Of a stretch of 64,000 bases of DNA, positions 21,905 through 35,900 are shown piece after piece. The notes beneath the pieces are model-generated. The model was not told where the DNA came from. It saw nothing but the letters and a program-made list of their open reading frames with translations, and did no database searches. The translations under genes and the position numbers were made by a program. Within the stretch, counting starts at the first letter, position 1, and each line of letters opens with the position of its first letter. The stretch is taken from positions 45,602,194 through 45,666,193 of the forward strand of contig CM064870.1 in NCBI GenBank assembly GCA_032719365.1, written 5' to 3'. Origin of the DNA: Prinsepia uniflora (lineage: Eukaryota > Streptophyta > Magnoliopsida > Rosales > Rosaceae).

Positions 21905-22825
21905 GTTTTTGCCCAAATTTGTAGAGCTGTCCAATTTTTGTTTTTTCTTCTCAAATTGCTCAATTTTTGTTCATCCGTGAAGGATGAAATTATTTTTTGT
22001 TTGAATTTTGGTGTTTCTACATTATGTTCATATGTGATTGTTGTATTTGCTTGGGTTTTGTCCAATTTTGGTGTTTATGCATCCTTTCATCTGTGATGCT
22101 CCATTTTGTTTGTTTCCAATTCTCTGATATTGGCCGAAATCATCGATTTTTCCGGATAAATTTATTCAACTCCCGTTTATGTGTTGCTCCTTCAATTTTT
22201 CGATATATCAAGCGATATATCGGCGATAAATTGGGTATTTTAAACCATGGTGATGATACTCAATTTCTATTATACTTGTTATGGTTTTAGCATTGTTGAT
22301 GACTTTTATTTTAATAATATAGGCTACTGCTTGAGAATTTTGATAATTATAATTGGTTGTTGTTTCTTTTTTTGAGTTGTGCTGTTTGCTAATTATAATT
22401 GATGCTTGCTTGAATGATGATTCACAGTTTCTTATTTGACGAATATGAACATGGATTTGACGAATATGTACATGGATATGTAATGTATGTTTTATCCTTC
22501 TCTAGGTAGACTACTGATTCACAGCTCACTAAATGTGCCTTTCTCGATTGGCTGCCTCCATTTTCATATGTTGTGGTAGTTGTTGTAATTTTTAATTTCT
22601 AAATATAGTCTTTATTTTTTTGGTGTATTTCAGGATTGTAAAATTCTTAAACTATCCAAACACTTAAATTTTAAATTCATATCATTTCTAAATTCTTATA
22701 TACATAATGTCCAAACATAGGAATTTATAAAAGAGAAAATTAAATGATGAAATTGTAATTCCCATTATTCACTTTTCCCATGGAAATATGAATTCCTTCG
22801 TCCAAACACACCTCAAGGGAACTAA
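21905..22825. other. AT-rich flank, no feature seen
   Basis: T-rich sequence with a short ATATATCGGCGATAAAT-type stretch near 22203-22228. No protein-like frame beyond chance and no repeat partner in the window were seen. Confidence 0.4.
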
Positions 22826-25623
22826 GGGGTGTATTCAATTTAAATTTTAATAGATCTTAATGTGTTTTAAAGGATTTAAAATTATAATGAGTTTCAATTA
22901 ATTACTTAGTATTTTATATGATTTCATCCAATTTTATGCAAAATTTTGATAGACATTACTTTTAATCATGACCCTTTAAAAATATCTAAAAGTAAAAAAT
23001 TATTCATATCATTATTAGACAATTTGTTTTTTTATTCTCTTAATCTCTTATCTCCACTTCGATCCTCCTTCTCTCTTTCTTTCCTCCTTCCGTGCATGTC
23101 ATTATCAGGTAATTGCAATTATATAGATTATATCTGATCTATATATCCAATTTTCATTTCTATTTCATACCACGGTAATCTCAAGTCTGCATTTACAATC
23201 AACACATTTTCTAATATAAAGAATGCCCATTATAAGGGAATTGTATTTTGTTTTCTGAAAAACTTAATACATTCCATTCTAATAACCATCCAAATTCATC
23301 AAATTTCAAAGCATTCCTCCATTATCATTACCATTTAGTAATTAATCAAAACCATAACAATCAGGTACAAAGAAGGTGCACAAAATCTTTAGAGACTTGC
23401 AAGTTTCGGTGTCGCAACAACATAATCAACAACAATCATGATTTCTAACCCTTTAGACCATCCCTAACCTTGTCCATCTCGGCATTTCCAATTACAGGAC
23501 CCACTTCTAAAATGTTTTGATAAACGTGTTCGGTGTTACTCCCGTTTGACAAACGAACTGAAATACCGAAACTATCATTATTATGTTTCAGCCTCTCGAT
23601 TAGCCTCGATCTTCGTGCAACAGACTGGAAAGTCATCGAAAACATAAAAAATATGAGTGGACAAAAATAAATATATAAAAAACAATTTTACCAAGGAAAA
23701 AAAAAGTTTTACCCTCTAATTTCTAGAACATGCAAACATAGAATAAAAGTAAACAATCGAAATTGAAATTAATCAATCACATAAAATCAGCCAATCCAAT
23801 ATTAATAAGTCAAACAGACCAATAAATACTTATAAATCAGGCCATCTAATCCAATACCAATCAACCAACCAACCAATCAATACCAACAAATCAACCAATC
23901 AATACTCAGTAATCTGGTTTTTGCCAGCTGCACAAATATCCTGTCTACGTAGACAACCTAACAACCTCAAGATCTGCGGAGCCAAGCTCCGAACCTCTGA
24001 GTCCCATCTTCTGGAATCAACAACGTCTAAGAATCCACCTAGGCTCAGGTTTCTCCTATCTGGGAGATGTCATATCCCAATCCTCAGGATATACGGAGCC
24101 GAACTTCAAACGTTTGAGTGCTAACATATCCGAGGATGGTTTACCATAGAAAAACAATTAAAAATCAAGAAAATTCATTTAACACAATCCTTATCTCAAA
24201 TCCAACTCAAACACATCCAAACTCGAGCCTAAGCCCAAAACTCTAATTCCACAAAACACAGTAGAATATGTATTTAAAATCAATCAATAATTCCAGAAAA
24301 TCATCAAATAATAATTTAAAAATATTATTCATTCATTGCCACATAAATCGTGCGATAAAGAAAACAAAATATATAACTATGCATGCATAATAATTTATAA
24401 AAATCAAAGTCCACTCACACACCATCCTTGCAGTTAAATTCGGAGCTGTACGCTTCTCCGTAAATTCTGAAAATTTTACTTCCTCAATTTTCTAGAAAAA
24501 GCTCCAATAGTTTTGGCCAAATTTCAAGCTTGGGTTCCAAGCTTCCTCACGTCGAAACCTTCCATATTTCACACTCAAATCCATCTCAAGAACTCAACTA
24601 AGAGTTTGGATAATTTAGTTGCAAGCTTAAGCACCTCAAACGATTCACGCGATCGAATTATAGTTTTTCGATTTTATGGTTTTTTTTCCTAGTTTCCTCT
24701 TCCCTTCCTTTCTCAATTTTCTCTCTCTCTCTCTCTCTCTATATCCCCCTTTTTTTTTTCTTTTTTCTTCTTATTCTCTTCTTCCTTCCCTTTTTCTCTA
24801 TTTCTTTCCTCATTTTCATTTTCCTTCTTGGCAGAACACACAAGTATTTAAATGTGTGTTAAGTTGGTGCAAGCAAAAGATAAGGGAGGGAAGAGATAAG
24901 ACACATGTCACCATTACAAAATATTCAACTTGTGAAATAACCAAAATGCACATAATATCATATTACCAAAATGCCCCTAATCAATTTAGACCTATAACGA
25001 AGTCATTTGATCTATGATTTTGACATGTTGCCAGTTTGTAGATTCAGTATATCAAGACCTACATAATGGCCCTCACAAAGAGTCCAAAGGGTTCCCGAGG
25101 AAAATGTCAATTTTGACCTTCAAGGGGTAAAACTGTCAATTCCCTTTTAAAAATTTTGAAATTACCTTTTTCGAATAACATCCCAGGTCTTGCTTTGAAT
25201 CCAATCCTCCCACTTGCTCACCACCTAAAAACAAGGGAACTCACCCAACGAAGCTTTAGTAGATTGGCGACATTAGAGGTCAGTTGGGGTAGACGAAGAA
25301 AAATGTTCGAGGAAGATGTTTTTTTTTTGGTCCAAATCCAATGAAATATTAGGATGAGATGTAGTATTTTGTTAAAGTGTTGATATGTGTATATATTTTT
25401 TTCTCTTAAAACCCTTCAAAATCCATCAATTTATGAAATCATGAAAAAAATTGAAACTTTGAATACACCTATATTTATAAATTATATTTTACAATATTGA
25501 TATAATCCATTAGAAGATAAATTGAATACACTTTGATTTATATAAAATCTATTAAAATCCTAATTGAATACCACTTGATTTGAAAACCACTAAATCATTT
25601 TAAAACCCAATTTGAATACACCC
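22826..25623. mobile_element. Element K: DNA-transposon-like unit with inverted ends
   Basis: The left end GGGGTGTATTCAATT is mirrored by TTTGAATACACCC at the right end. Flanking TAA and TAG could be a 3-bp TSD. The right end has four TTGAATAC repeats (25459, 25522, 25564, 25612), the kind of subterminal array bound by transposases. No transposase frame is visible, so it would be non-autonomous. The ends resemble plant MULE, Harbinger or related MITE families; the superfamily is undecided. An LTR (J) occupies its middle. Confidence 0.55.
23492..25180 (-). repeat. LTR J, minus strand, probable solo LTR in element K
   Basis: Read on the minus strand it shows the shared modules in order: mid-LTR GTGAGTGGAC near 24412, TGCATGCATA near 24382, GGAGCC hairpin units at 23975 and 24097, and the TCCACTCATA-type box near 23660 next to the LTR 3' end TCCTGTAA (23492). 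The proposed flanks TCCAA and TCCCA match 4 of 5. It is about 1.69 kb with no partner. A (CT)10 run lies at 24721-24740. Boundaries are tentative, especially the right one. Confidence 0.55.
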
Positions 25624-26052
25624 TAGTTGGGAAAAAATAAACAAAATTGTATTAATAATTAATAATTATGTTTTTAATTAAATTAAAAAAAGAAAAACCA
25701 GTTCGTTCGATAGGGGATAGTTCTTCCTAGCATCGGAATCGAAACCGTACCGACTTGAACTGGTTCGATTTTGGTACTGCACGATCACAATTTCAATTTT
25801 TCCATTAGTCTTTTTTTTATATGGTTGATTCAAAAAGGTATAATTTTGATTCTTCGGATCCTAATGCCTAGGCCTTGTAAAAATGGGACTCAATAGGGAC
25901 ACGTCAGAAGATAACAGAACAATTGATGAAAGGGGTACGTAGTAACATTTTGAAGAGTTTAAGATATAAATTGCAATATTTTAAAGTTTAATATGAATTT
26001 GTAATAAGGTGTAAAGTAAAGAGTAGTAAAATATAATTTGTAATTTTCTAAA
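25624..26052. other. AT-rich spacer, no feature seen
   Basis: Nothing coding or repeated within the window was recognised between element K and the Mutator-like left arm. Confidence 0.4.
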
Positions 26053-26269
26053 GGCTTATTACTCACTTTGCTTTCCGAAACGGATTTAGTACCAATGTGC
26101 TGCCACAACTGCACTTCTGTTATCTCCGTTGCTCCAATCCGTTAATCAAGTTAGTAACAACGTTAGTTATGCTTACGTGTCAGCAAGAGATTTGTGGGTT
26201 AATTATTTTATAAAAAATTATTAAAATTAAAATTTTTTAAAACAAAAATAGAGGAAGGAAGAAGATGAT

Positions 26270-27054
26270 GAACAATGAATTTGAGTTTCATCTTCTTCCT
26301 TATTCATCTAATTTAAATGGTAGTCTTGGTTTTTGAGAGAGAGTGAGTGGTGGACTGAGCCCTTTCATCTCCATGAAAAGAGAATGATTACCAAATTTGG
26401 GGACAAAATAATTTTTGGGTTTAGCGAGGAGCATAGAGAACGTCCACCATTCCCTCATCTTTTCCCTAAAACCCCATCTCCGTGTGCGTAGCTTCGAGGG
26501 AACCAAAGCTGTATTCTCTCTGCCTCTGCCAGTGATCCCATCAACAGGCTTCACCCATCTCGGTTTTCTCCGACAAGTTTTTTTTTTTGCCCTTTTTTCC
26601 CTGCAGAATTTATGTTCTTGAATTTTTTTAATTGAAATTTGATTGTGAAGTTCAAAACTTCTCTTGTGATGGGATTGAGGGCTTTTAGATAACGTTTTGA
26701 TGATGAGGGTTTGAGGGAATAAATGGGGTAATTCGTGGGTTTTGGTTATCTGGGCAGCTGTTAATTTTAGCTCCATGAACACTTGTTGTACTATTTTTGG
26801 ATTTTTAGAGACCCTAGAGACAATAATTGCAAGAAATATATGGACTTCTAGTGGTATTTTATCGATTTCTATGTGAAATCTAGAGTATAAAAGCTGAGTT
26901 TCTTGGGTTCTTGTTCAATACTTCAATTGGGTATTTAAATCTGGTGGAGTTTGAATGTGGGTGCTATAATATTTTCTAAGTTTGTTTTGGACTTTTGATA
27001 TATGGAGTCTTTTGGAGACCGACCTCGTAATTTCGATGGTCGGATGGTGTCAGA
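26270..27054. other. Internal cargo of the Mutator-like unit
   Basis: A minus-strand open stretch (26300-26782, 160 codons) and a plus-strand stretch (26415-26621) overlap here. Neither shows a domain I recognise, and the composition looks like an untranslated leader followed by an intron-like T-rich region. It could be captured host sequence; function unknown. Confidence 0.3.
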
Positions 27055-29339
27055 TGATAGGACCTATCCCAATCCCCCTGGATTATCGTGGGATGTGTTC
27101 TGCTCCCGTTTGACACCACGTGCCAGACCAGGGATAAAACCGTAACTCGCTCGGGGTTACCAGACTGCGTAGTGACTTCTGAAGTACGCACCTGCATATG
27201 ATGTCTCAGTCTGTGCTACAGCCCGCGTCCGCAATCAACCTGAAGGGTATCAAAAACATTAAAAGCTGTGAGTGGAAAAAAATAAACAGTTTATAAAACC
27301 ATTTACATTTATACTCTTCACCTAAAAACATGCATGCATCAGAAAACAGTATTTTAAATACTTTCTTAAAAGCAGCTCATATTGTTTTTTAAATCAATAC
27401 ACAGTGAAAAATGCTTCTCAATCAAATCCATTTCCTTAATAGGGTCTCAGCTCAAAACCAAATCACGTAGGGTCTCAGTCCAAATCAAAACCATGTGGGA
27501 TCTCAGCCCAAAACATTTTCATAAATCATCTCAATTGGGCATCTTCTTGAAACATAGACTCACGTCCGGAGTCTCATGAAAAAAAAAAAGCAACCAATCC
27601 TCTTTATCCAATATCCAAATCATCTCACTGGTCACGATATCAGTGCTACGCGTTCGACTCGGGATTACACATCTGAATATAGACCTGGCACTGGAGCCCG
27701 TGGCTCGATGTTTAGGTGTTCTAACTCAGGCTCGGAACCCTTGGCTCAACGTCTGAGGGATGGCACCTATAGGCTCGATGTCTGCAAAATGACCATCTTT
27801 GACACTCCTATAGGCAGTGTCATCGTGACTTCTCCAAGATTTACGACGTTTAGAGGCTACCACACCACGATCTACGACGTCTGAAGGGACCAATCACATC
27901 ATAGAGGATGATATTGTGGAAAAAATTTCACATGTTACAAATCATCTCAATGGGGCCCAAGCTCGGAATATAGTTCAAATTAGTTTCCACAAAACCATCA
28001 TAAAAATAGTGTTCAAAACATTTATCAAATCTAGGATTCCTTGAATCCTATCAAATTCAAACTCGTAAATCCACAACAGGGTCACAAGCCCGATATCTCA
28101 TATCGTAAATTAGAACTAGGTCACATGCCCGATATATTATATCATAAATCTGAAATAGGGTCACAGCCCGATATACCATTTCCTCACGTTTGACTATACT
28201 CTAAGTCAAAGCATAAATCAACTGGGCCACATGCCCAAATATCATTTCCAAATCCGAAAACCATTACACAATTCAAATCACTTTTCCAAATCACAAATAG
28301 TCAAAGGTGATTTCCAACTGGAACTCAAGCCCGAAATGTCAATTTCACGCATCTTCGTGAAATCACTCAAAACCGATAGTCAAATCCTCAGTTTCATGCC
28401 TCTCTGTGAAACCATGCAAATCACAGAAATCACATGCACATAGAATACTCGGTCTAAGCCCAAGTATCACATAAAATAGAAATCTCAAAATACGTGCAAT
28501 ATTGCATTTTTTACGAAAATGCGAAATCATCAACATAAATCATATTTAAATCATATGAAATCAATGCATCTCAAATCATGTTCATAAAACATATAAAACA
28601 ATTATGCATGCATCATTTCATAAATCAAAAGTCTACTCATAGACCGTCCATGTTGCTCGCTCACAATCCGCATTGTAAGCCACTCCAAGGCTAATCCGCA
28701 ATCTCTGGAACGTCCAGTCCTGTCCAAATCATATCCAAAGGTCACTAACAACCTATATAAGTCTATACCAAAAACCCTCAAAACTCCCGGAATAGTCAAC
28801 ATGTCCCGAACATACTTCCCGAGACTGAGAACTTCTAAATCACTTATCAAACGATCTCTGATCGACTTGAAACCACCACCATTGGATTCAGATCGTCGAA
28901 ACCTTTCGAACAAGATCAATTTCACCTTGAATTTTGCGCCCATGGGCCTTTATGCGCTGGTCAACGCTGACGTCAGCCTGACAGGTCTAACATCTGACAG
29001 CTTTAACAACATGACGCTTGTCACTCATCTATTGGTCCAGAACTAATATTTTGGGCCCACTAAAAACAAATGCAAAAGTCAACCATTTCAATTTTCATGC
29101 AACTGTGAATAATTCAAAAAACCATCATTGACCCGTAACTTTCTCGTACGATGTTAGATTTTGATGTGCCACCTATCTACGGACTCGTATCGTCTCGATC
29201 CAAGCAATGGACTTTGATCCACGTGTCAATGACCTCTCGGGTCAAAAGTTAACTTTTTCACCCTTTCAATCCTCAATTAATCGCAAATATTCCTCAATAA
29301 TCCGCCAATAATCTCGTAGGTTCGAGATAGGTCGTTACA
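27055..29339 (-). repeat. 3' LTR of element D (internally deleted)
   Basis: It aligns with 32953-34880 and then with 37965-38337. The 1-kb gap removes the ACGT-box region. It contains direct repeats of GGGTCTCAGCCCAAAAC type (27450-27545) and GGGTCACAGCCCGATAT type (28078-28175), RY boxes near 27330 and 28605, and AGCCC/GAGCC hairpin units near 27690-27780. Confidence 0.85.
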
Positions 29340-31249
29340 ATCTACCCTCCTTAAAGAAATTTTTCCCTAGCAATTCAAATCGACTCAAAGCCACTCCAAA
29401 TTGTGGAAATCTAATCCTGCCTCCAACTCAAGGTTGTTACGTGTATACGTACATGTCCAACATGTATCCATAGTACTCAACGGAAACCAAATGTCAGCCG
29501 ACGTTAATTACAATCCAACAATCAATGTTGCAACTCGGAACATCCTCAGTGACCGTATCCAACAAACGCAGGACCAACTATCACCGGAAATCCCAACACT
29601 AAATCTCAAGTCTCAAACGAGACATCGATACTCGTCGATCTCTCATGTCACTCACGCAGGTGGACTCGGAATCCAAGCTGACAATCTTGCTCAGTATCCA
29701 ATCTGACAAGCCTGCTCAACAACCAATCTAACAATCCTAATCAGCATCCAACCTTACGGTTTTGCTACCAAGCTGGCAATTCTACTCAGCAGCAAATCTG
29801 ACAATTTTGCTCAGTAGAAAATCTAACAATACTGCTCTTGCTAAACATCACAAGTCCTCTATCTCACTCAACGTTCTCCAACCGTAAATCACACTCACGA
29901 CGCATCGTGGTGACCAGCTAGTAGCTCATTGGCTCTACCGTCACCACTCAAATCACTATCGAACACTCGACTCGCTCTAGAATCCTATCAGGGTACCTCG
30001 TACAACACCTCGTATCATTCAGCGACCATCGCTTGATCCTAACTCATCTTAAGTCTCAAGCTGTCATCGCACTCATACTCTCGACATACTTATTATGTAT
30101 TTGGGTCCCATCAAATACTTGCTCTAGCCTAGGAAATCATAATCATAAAGACTAGGGTTCCTCTGGCCCATCATGACCCTAAGCACTATGCTAACACAAC
30201 AACTAAACCCTTTCAGAATCACTTTGCACTAGCAAACGGTATTTGATGTCCGGTCCTCATTCTCATTATACAATCAACCTCGGACCCTGTCTGATTACCA
30301 TATCATGTCCATCTTAGACTCAATCTGATCATCGTACCACATCAATCAGAATGATCAAAACTCAGCGATCTCGTTGTCAAACGTGTGAGTAGTTCACGTT
30401 GACCACGTACCAATATCCACACCCTGAACATAGCTTGGGTCTAATCCCTCTAACGGATCACGTCCGTCCGATCCAAGACCTGGACAAATCACTTACTAAC
30501 TCCACTCTTCGCGGAGTTCTCCTGGTCACTCGTCCAACACTAGAGATGTGTCCAACACCTACGCATCGTGGAATCTAAAGATTAACCGACTCATATCTAC
30601 CAGGACGTACCAATCCAAACCTCGACCCACATCCTGACGATGCAAAGGGTCGGATTCTGAAAGTGTGCTGTCAACCTCTACTCTAGCCTTTGTGTCTCAT
30701 TGGAATACTGCCCAATAACATTCCCTAGTTGTCCATTACCAGCACATTACCTCCAACCACCAATCAGAGATAACAAGCCTGCACACATCCTACTCGAGGC
30801 ATCGGATTCTAGACTCATCTTTTCCTGAATGATACTCAATGTATCCTCAACATCTGTCAATCAGTTCCAGCTGTCTCCTTTGCCTAGAGTTCCACTCCCT
30901 CGGAGTACCAACACATAAGGCTCTGTGATCTTTAAGATCCTAAAAATCTCTATGGGAGATAGTGAATCCAACTCGCATGCACAAGTGCCACCGTGGAAAA
31001 CATTCCACTAAAGTCCCGAAGATTCAACCTAGAGTAGTGGTAAAAAATCTGCTCACTCTAGTAACATCTCATACCAGATTGACTCCCATTCCGAGTCAAT
31101 CCCGTCAATAGGCTGTAATCAAGGGGATAACCTCCACTCGAAAATTAATGACACTCATCCATTCTGAGTGAATCCAATCTTAATTGTAACCGTCTCAATT
31201 CTCACTAATCTATAGCCAAATCAATCCTTAAACATCTTAGTCCACAACT

Positions 31250-31696
31250 CCCGATCCTCTAGATCCCCTGAGGATCTACACTAACTCTCCCAGCCAACAT
31301 AACATGACCCATAACACCAACACGGTCCATCATACTGATACTCACTTATCAAATTAGGCGACACTAAACACCTTTCGCTCCTCGACTCATTCAAATTTGG
31401 TCCACAACCCAATCAATCTCCATTAGGGTGACATTTCTATGAAACCAATAAGTGATGATGAAAGTTCAAAAAAAACTTCTAAGATAAGGATTTCTGTTCA
31501 CATTGTCCAACTGCCTCGTCAAATCTAACCCTTGAAGTTCCATTGAATTTTGACAAAGAACACTGGGGTTCCCATCAGTGTCATTCCATGTCAACTTAAC
31601 CCCAATTCTACTAAGTTCAGTTATAGGACTTAGTCGGAAAACTCCTCTAGGTGGCAACCATGTAAACCCTATGTCATTGGAGGAAACTCGACACAA
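31250..31696 (-). pseudogene. pol: RT/RNase H-junction remnants of element D
   Basis: The minus frame from 31696 gives ELSRIGVKL near the position of the RT start motif, then RQLDNVNRNPYL, similar to RQLNKVTxKNRYPLP. Further down, GHVMLAGRVSVDP (about 31310) matches the GHVIS-x-x-G-x-x-VDP segment between RT and RNase H. The sequence between them is too short and scrambled to hold the catalytic core. Its erosion is like that of element B. Confidence 0.55.
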
Positions 31697-32381
31697 GCAA
31701 CTCTCTCCAAGCTCACTGAGCTAATTGGGGCCATCACAACACAAGTCTCATGTCCCTAACAACGGTACAATAGGATGGCCCCACTCTCCAAGTCGTAACT
31801 CACTCGTACCTAAAACCATCAGGACTGCCAACACAACCAGCTCATCGGGGTACTAGCTCGCATGTCCCAACTCTTATGGGATCAACTTCTGTTGCACACA
31901 ACACTCGTGCAATCCGTCCAAAGTTAGCTAGAGTACCTGTCACCACTCCAGGCATACCCCGTGCCTCCACTAATCCAACCGAACAAGGAGGATACTGAAA
32001 TCTCACCGAGCCATTCGGGATCCTCTCTGTCCCGCTCAATGATCATTCCACGCGTACAATTGCCACTCGAAGAACTCGAAGCTAGAGGCATCCCTCATCT
32101 AAGCTCCCTAATAAAACATCCTTTGGACGCACTCGTCTAAATCCGAAATACTCTGATCGCTACTGAATTCCATCCAACTCATCTTAGTCATCTCAATCAC
32201 TACTAAGATTTCGTCAACTCATCTCCACTGAGATGTCACACTAACATTCGAGTCTTACTCCCCAAGACCCGACACAATCGTCACCGACGAAACCTCATCC
32301 TCTCAATCATCATTTTTTGGTAGCACATCATGACAAACTCCCAAACCTCTGCTCGTACTGAGCTACCATCACATCTCCTGC

Positions 32382-32657
32382 TCATGTCGGAGAAACTATG
32401 CCTCCTGAGATAAACTCTACCTCTTGAGATAACTCCGATATTGATACCAAAGGCTCATAACGGCGACTCATCGCCCATACAATCCGCTCCAAGCGTGTAA
32501 CCCACTGATCGGTACACCTTGGGATCCGAACCATAAGTACCACTCTACTGGTAACTTGTTCAACCAATCTTAAACTAAGGTCATCAACGACCTCGGTTGC
32601 TACTAGCAGCACATCCATCTTGACCAATCGTCGATAATGAATATGAAAAGTCGTCAT
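32382..32657 (-). pseudogene. gag: Gag remnant of element D
   Basis: An open stretch of 91 codons contains TDQWVTRLERIVWAMS, the equivalent of DQWISCLERMVWVM in element B. This is the start of the gag fold. The following WW segment is not readable. It identifies B and D as relatives beyond their LTRs. Confidence 0.6.
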
Positions 32658-32952
32658 ACTGGGATAACTGGTATCTAATCAACCAATAACTACTATCCGA
32701 GGATCCCATCCACTCGTAACTCTACGGCCTCCAGCCGGTGGGACCACAAGATACTCGACCCTGCTCAATGTTGGACCTCATTGAAACACAGTATAGGATG
32801 TCGAACAGAATCTATCCGGGGTTCATTCCCACTTAACCTTTCCTATTCTTACCCTCATTATCAGGTTGATAACGAGATGACGATAGCCCAAAGACATCAC
32901 ATCCGACACATGTGCAACATCACAAGAGAAACCTAATGCTCTGATACCAAAC

Positions 32953-35900
32953 TGACAGGACCCATCCCAACCCCCCTGGATTATCGTGGGATGTACTCTG
33001 CTCCCATCTGACACCACGTACCAGACTAGGGATAAAACCCTCCACTTGGGGTTACCAGGGTGCGCAATGACTTCTCGAGTACGCAGCGGCATGTGATGTC
33101 TCAGTCTCTGCTACAGCCTACATCTGCGATCAACCGGAAGGCTATAAAAAACATTAAAAGCTATGAGTGGACAAAAATAAACAGTTTATAAAACCATTTA
33201 GCAAAAATACATTTATTCCCTTCACTTAAAAACATGCATGGATTAGAAAAATGTATTTTAAATACTTTCTTAAAATCAGCTCATATTCTTTTCAAATCAA
33301 TACACAGTGAAAAATGCTTCTCAATCAAAACTATTTTCTCAATAGGGTCTCAGCCCAAAACCAAATCACATAGGATCTCAGCCTAAATCAAAACAACGTG
33401 GGATCTCGGCGCAAAACAATCTCATAAATCATCTTAGTAGGGCCTCTGCCCAAAACATAGACTCACGTCTAGAGTCTCATGAAAACAAAGTAAACCAATC
33501 CTCTTTATCCAATATCCAAATCATCTCACTAGTCACGATATCAGCGCTACGCGTGCGACTCAGGATTACACATCTGAATATACACCTCCACTGGACCCGT
33601 GGCTCGATGTCTAGGTGTTCTAACTCAAGCTCGGAACCCCAGGCTCGACGTTAGAGCGATGACATCTACAGGCTCGGAACCCCTGGCTTGACGTCTTCAA
33701 AATTTCAATCTTAACACTCTTACAGTCAGTGTCATCTTAACCTCTCCCGGATCTACGACGTCTAAAGGCTACCACGCTAGGATCTACGACATCTGACGAG
33801 GCCAATCACATCATAGAGGATGGTATTGTGGAAAAAATCTCACATATCACAAATCATCTCAATAGGGCCCATGCCCGGAATATAGTTCATCAAATTAGTT
33901 TCCACACAACCATCATAAAAATAGTGTTCAAAACATTTATCAAATCCAGGATTCCTCAAATCCAATCAAATCCAAACTCGTAAATCCACAACAGGGTCAC
34001 AAGCCCAATATCACATATCGTAAATCAGAACTGGGTCACAAGCCCGATATATTATATCATACATCTGAAAAGGGTCACAGCCCGATATACCATTTCCTCA
34101 CGTTTGACTAAACTCTAAGTCAAACCATAAATCAACTAGGCCACATGCCCAAATATCATTTCCAAATCCGAAAACCATTACCCAATTCAAATTACTTTTT
34201 CAAATCACAAACTATCAAAGGTGATTTCCAACTGGGACTCAAGCCCGAAATGTCAATTTCACGCATCTCCATGAAATCACTCAAAACCGATAGTCAAATC
34301 CTCAGTTTCATGCCTCTCCGTGAAACCATTCAAATCACAGAAATCACATGCACGTAGAATACTCGTCCTAAGACCAAGTATCACATAAAACAGAAATCTC
34401 AAAATTTGTACAATATCGCATTTTCTACGAAAATGCCAAATCATCAACATAAATCATATTTAAATCATATGCAAGCAATGCATCACAATTCATGTTCATA
34501 AAATATATAAAACAGTTATGCATGCATCATTTCATAAATCAAAAGTCCACTCATAGACCGTCCATGCTGCACGTTCACAACTCGCGTCGTAAGCCACTCT
34601 CAGGCTAATCCACAATCTCCGAAACGTCCAGTCCTATCCAAATCATATCCAAAGTTTACTAACAACCTATATAACATAAACCCTCAAAACTCCCGAAATA
34701 GTCAATGTGTCCCGAACACTCTTCCCGAGGCTAAAAAACTCCAAATGACCTATCAAACGATCTCTGATCGACCTGAAACCACCACTATTGGATTCAGATC
34801 GTCAAAACCTTTCGAACAAGATTAGTTTAACCTTGAAATTCATGCCCACACATCCTCATGTGTCGGTCAACGCTGATGTCAACTGTTGATAAGTCCTCAA
34901 ATAAGCATTATTTTATATTATTTTATACCCTTTATACTTGACTTTTAATATTAAAATAATAAATAATTAGATAAATTAATTTATTTTGTGATATTTTTAT
35001 TTAAATAAATAAAGTTTGTAATTTGGAGCGTTTTGGCGAAAGAATCGTCTCGATCGGAATTATAACAAATAAATTATGGACGAGTTTCGGTAAAATTACA
35101 CTAATTAATTATTTTTATTTTGTAGCCCAAAATTCCAGATTATGTGAGCCCAAAGATCAATGCCCAAATTCATTTCAGCCCATTTTCTTGTCTTAGTTGC
35201 AAGCCCAAGACCGAATTAGAACCGGCCCAAGTCACGGTGAACCCTTCCAGCCCAGTTGGAGCAGCCCAGACCCGCTCAATCCAAGCCCATGCCGCCTGCT
35301 TCTCCATCCGTGCGGCCCAGCTCGCGCTCCAGCCCACAGTCCATCACAGCCACTTGCAACGCCTGGTCCAGTCGGCCCGTCTGTCTCTAGCCCGTACGCC
35401 TGCTACACCAATGCCGGTCCAGTCCCACCAACCCACTGTACAGCCACCCACTATTCACCAACTCACGCCAAGCCCGTACACTACAGAAGCCCACTGCATC
35501 AGGCATCTCTTTCTGCTGCTGCTTTGAATTTCTAGCAGCCCAGCCCTACAAACTACTCCTATTACCTCCTATTTCTCTAAAATTCAAGCGACAAAACAAT
35601 TCAAAATCAAACCTAATTTCATCATAACTCATCATTATTCATCATTTCAATTTTTTTTTATTATTATTGTAATTTTTATTTACTTAATTTTATTTTTAGT
35701 AGCTTTTCCCCTCCTATAAATAGGGGTTTAATTCATGTAATAAGGGTCCCCATTTCTCCCATGTTAGTTCTCTTTTTGTAGTTTCTCTATAGGTCTTCTC
35801 TCCTTTAATTCATCTTCTTTCTTTTTATTCTTTATTTTTGGGGACCATTTTAATTCTTGTAGATTTTTATTTAATTAGCTCTCTTTTAATTCTTTTTCTT

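Noticed and set aside
26300..26782. 160-codon minus-strand open frame
   Set aside because: It overlaps an open frame on the other strand, is rich in Lys/Arg/Ser without a domain, and lies in UTR-like cargo of a MULE. Not supported as a gene.
35144..35535. Pro/His-rich open stretches of 112-127 codons in solo LTR L2
   Set aside because: Composition follows C-rich AGCCCA repeats within an LTR. No start context, domain or family match was recognised.
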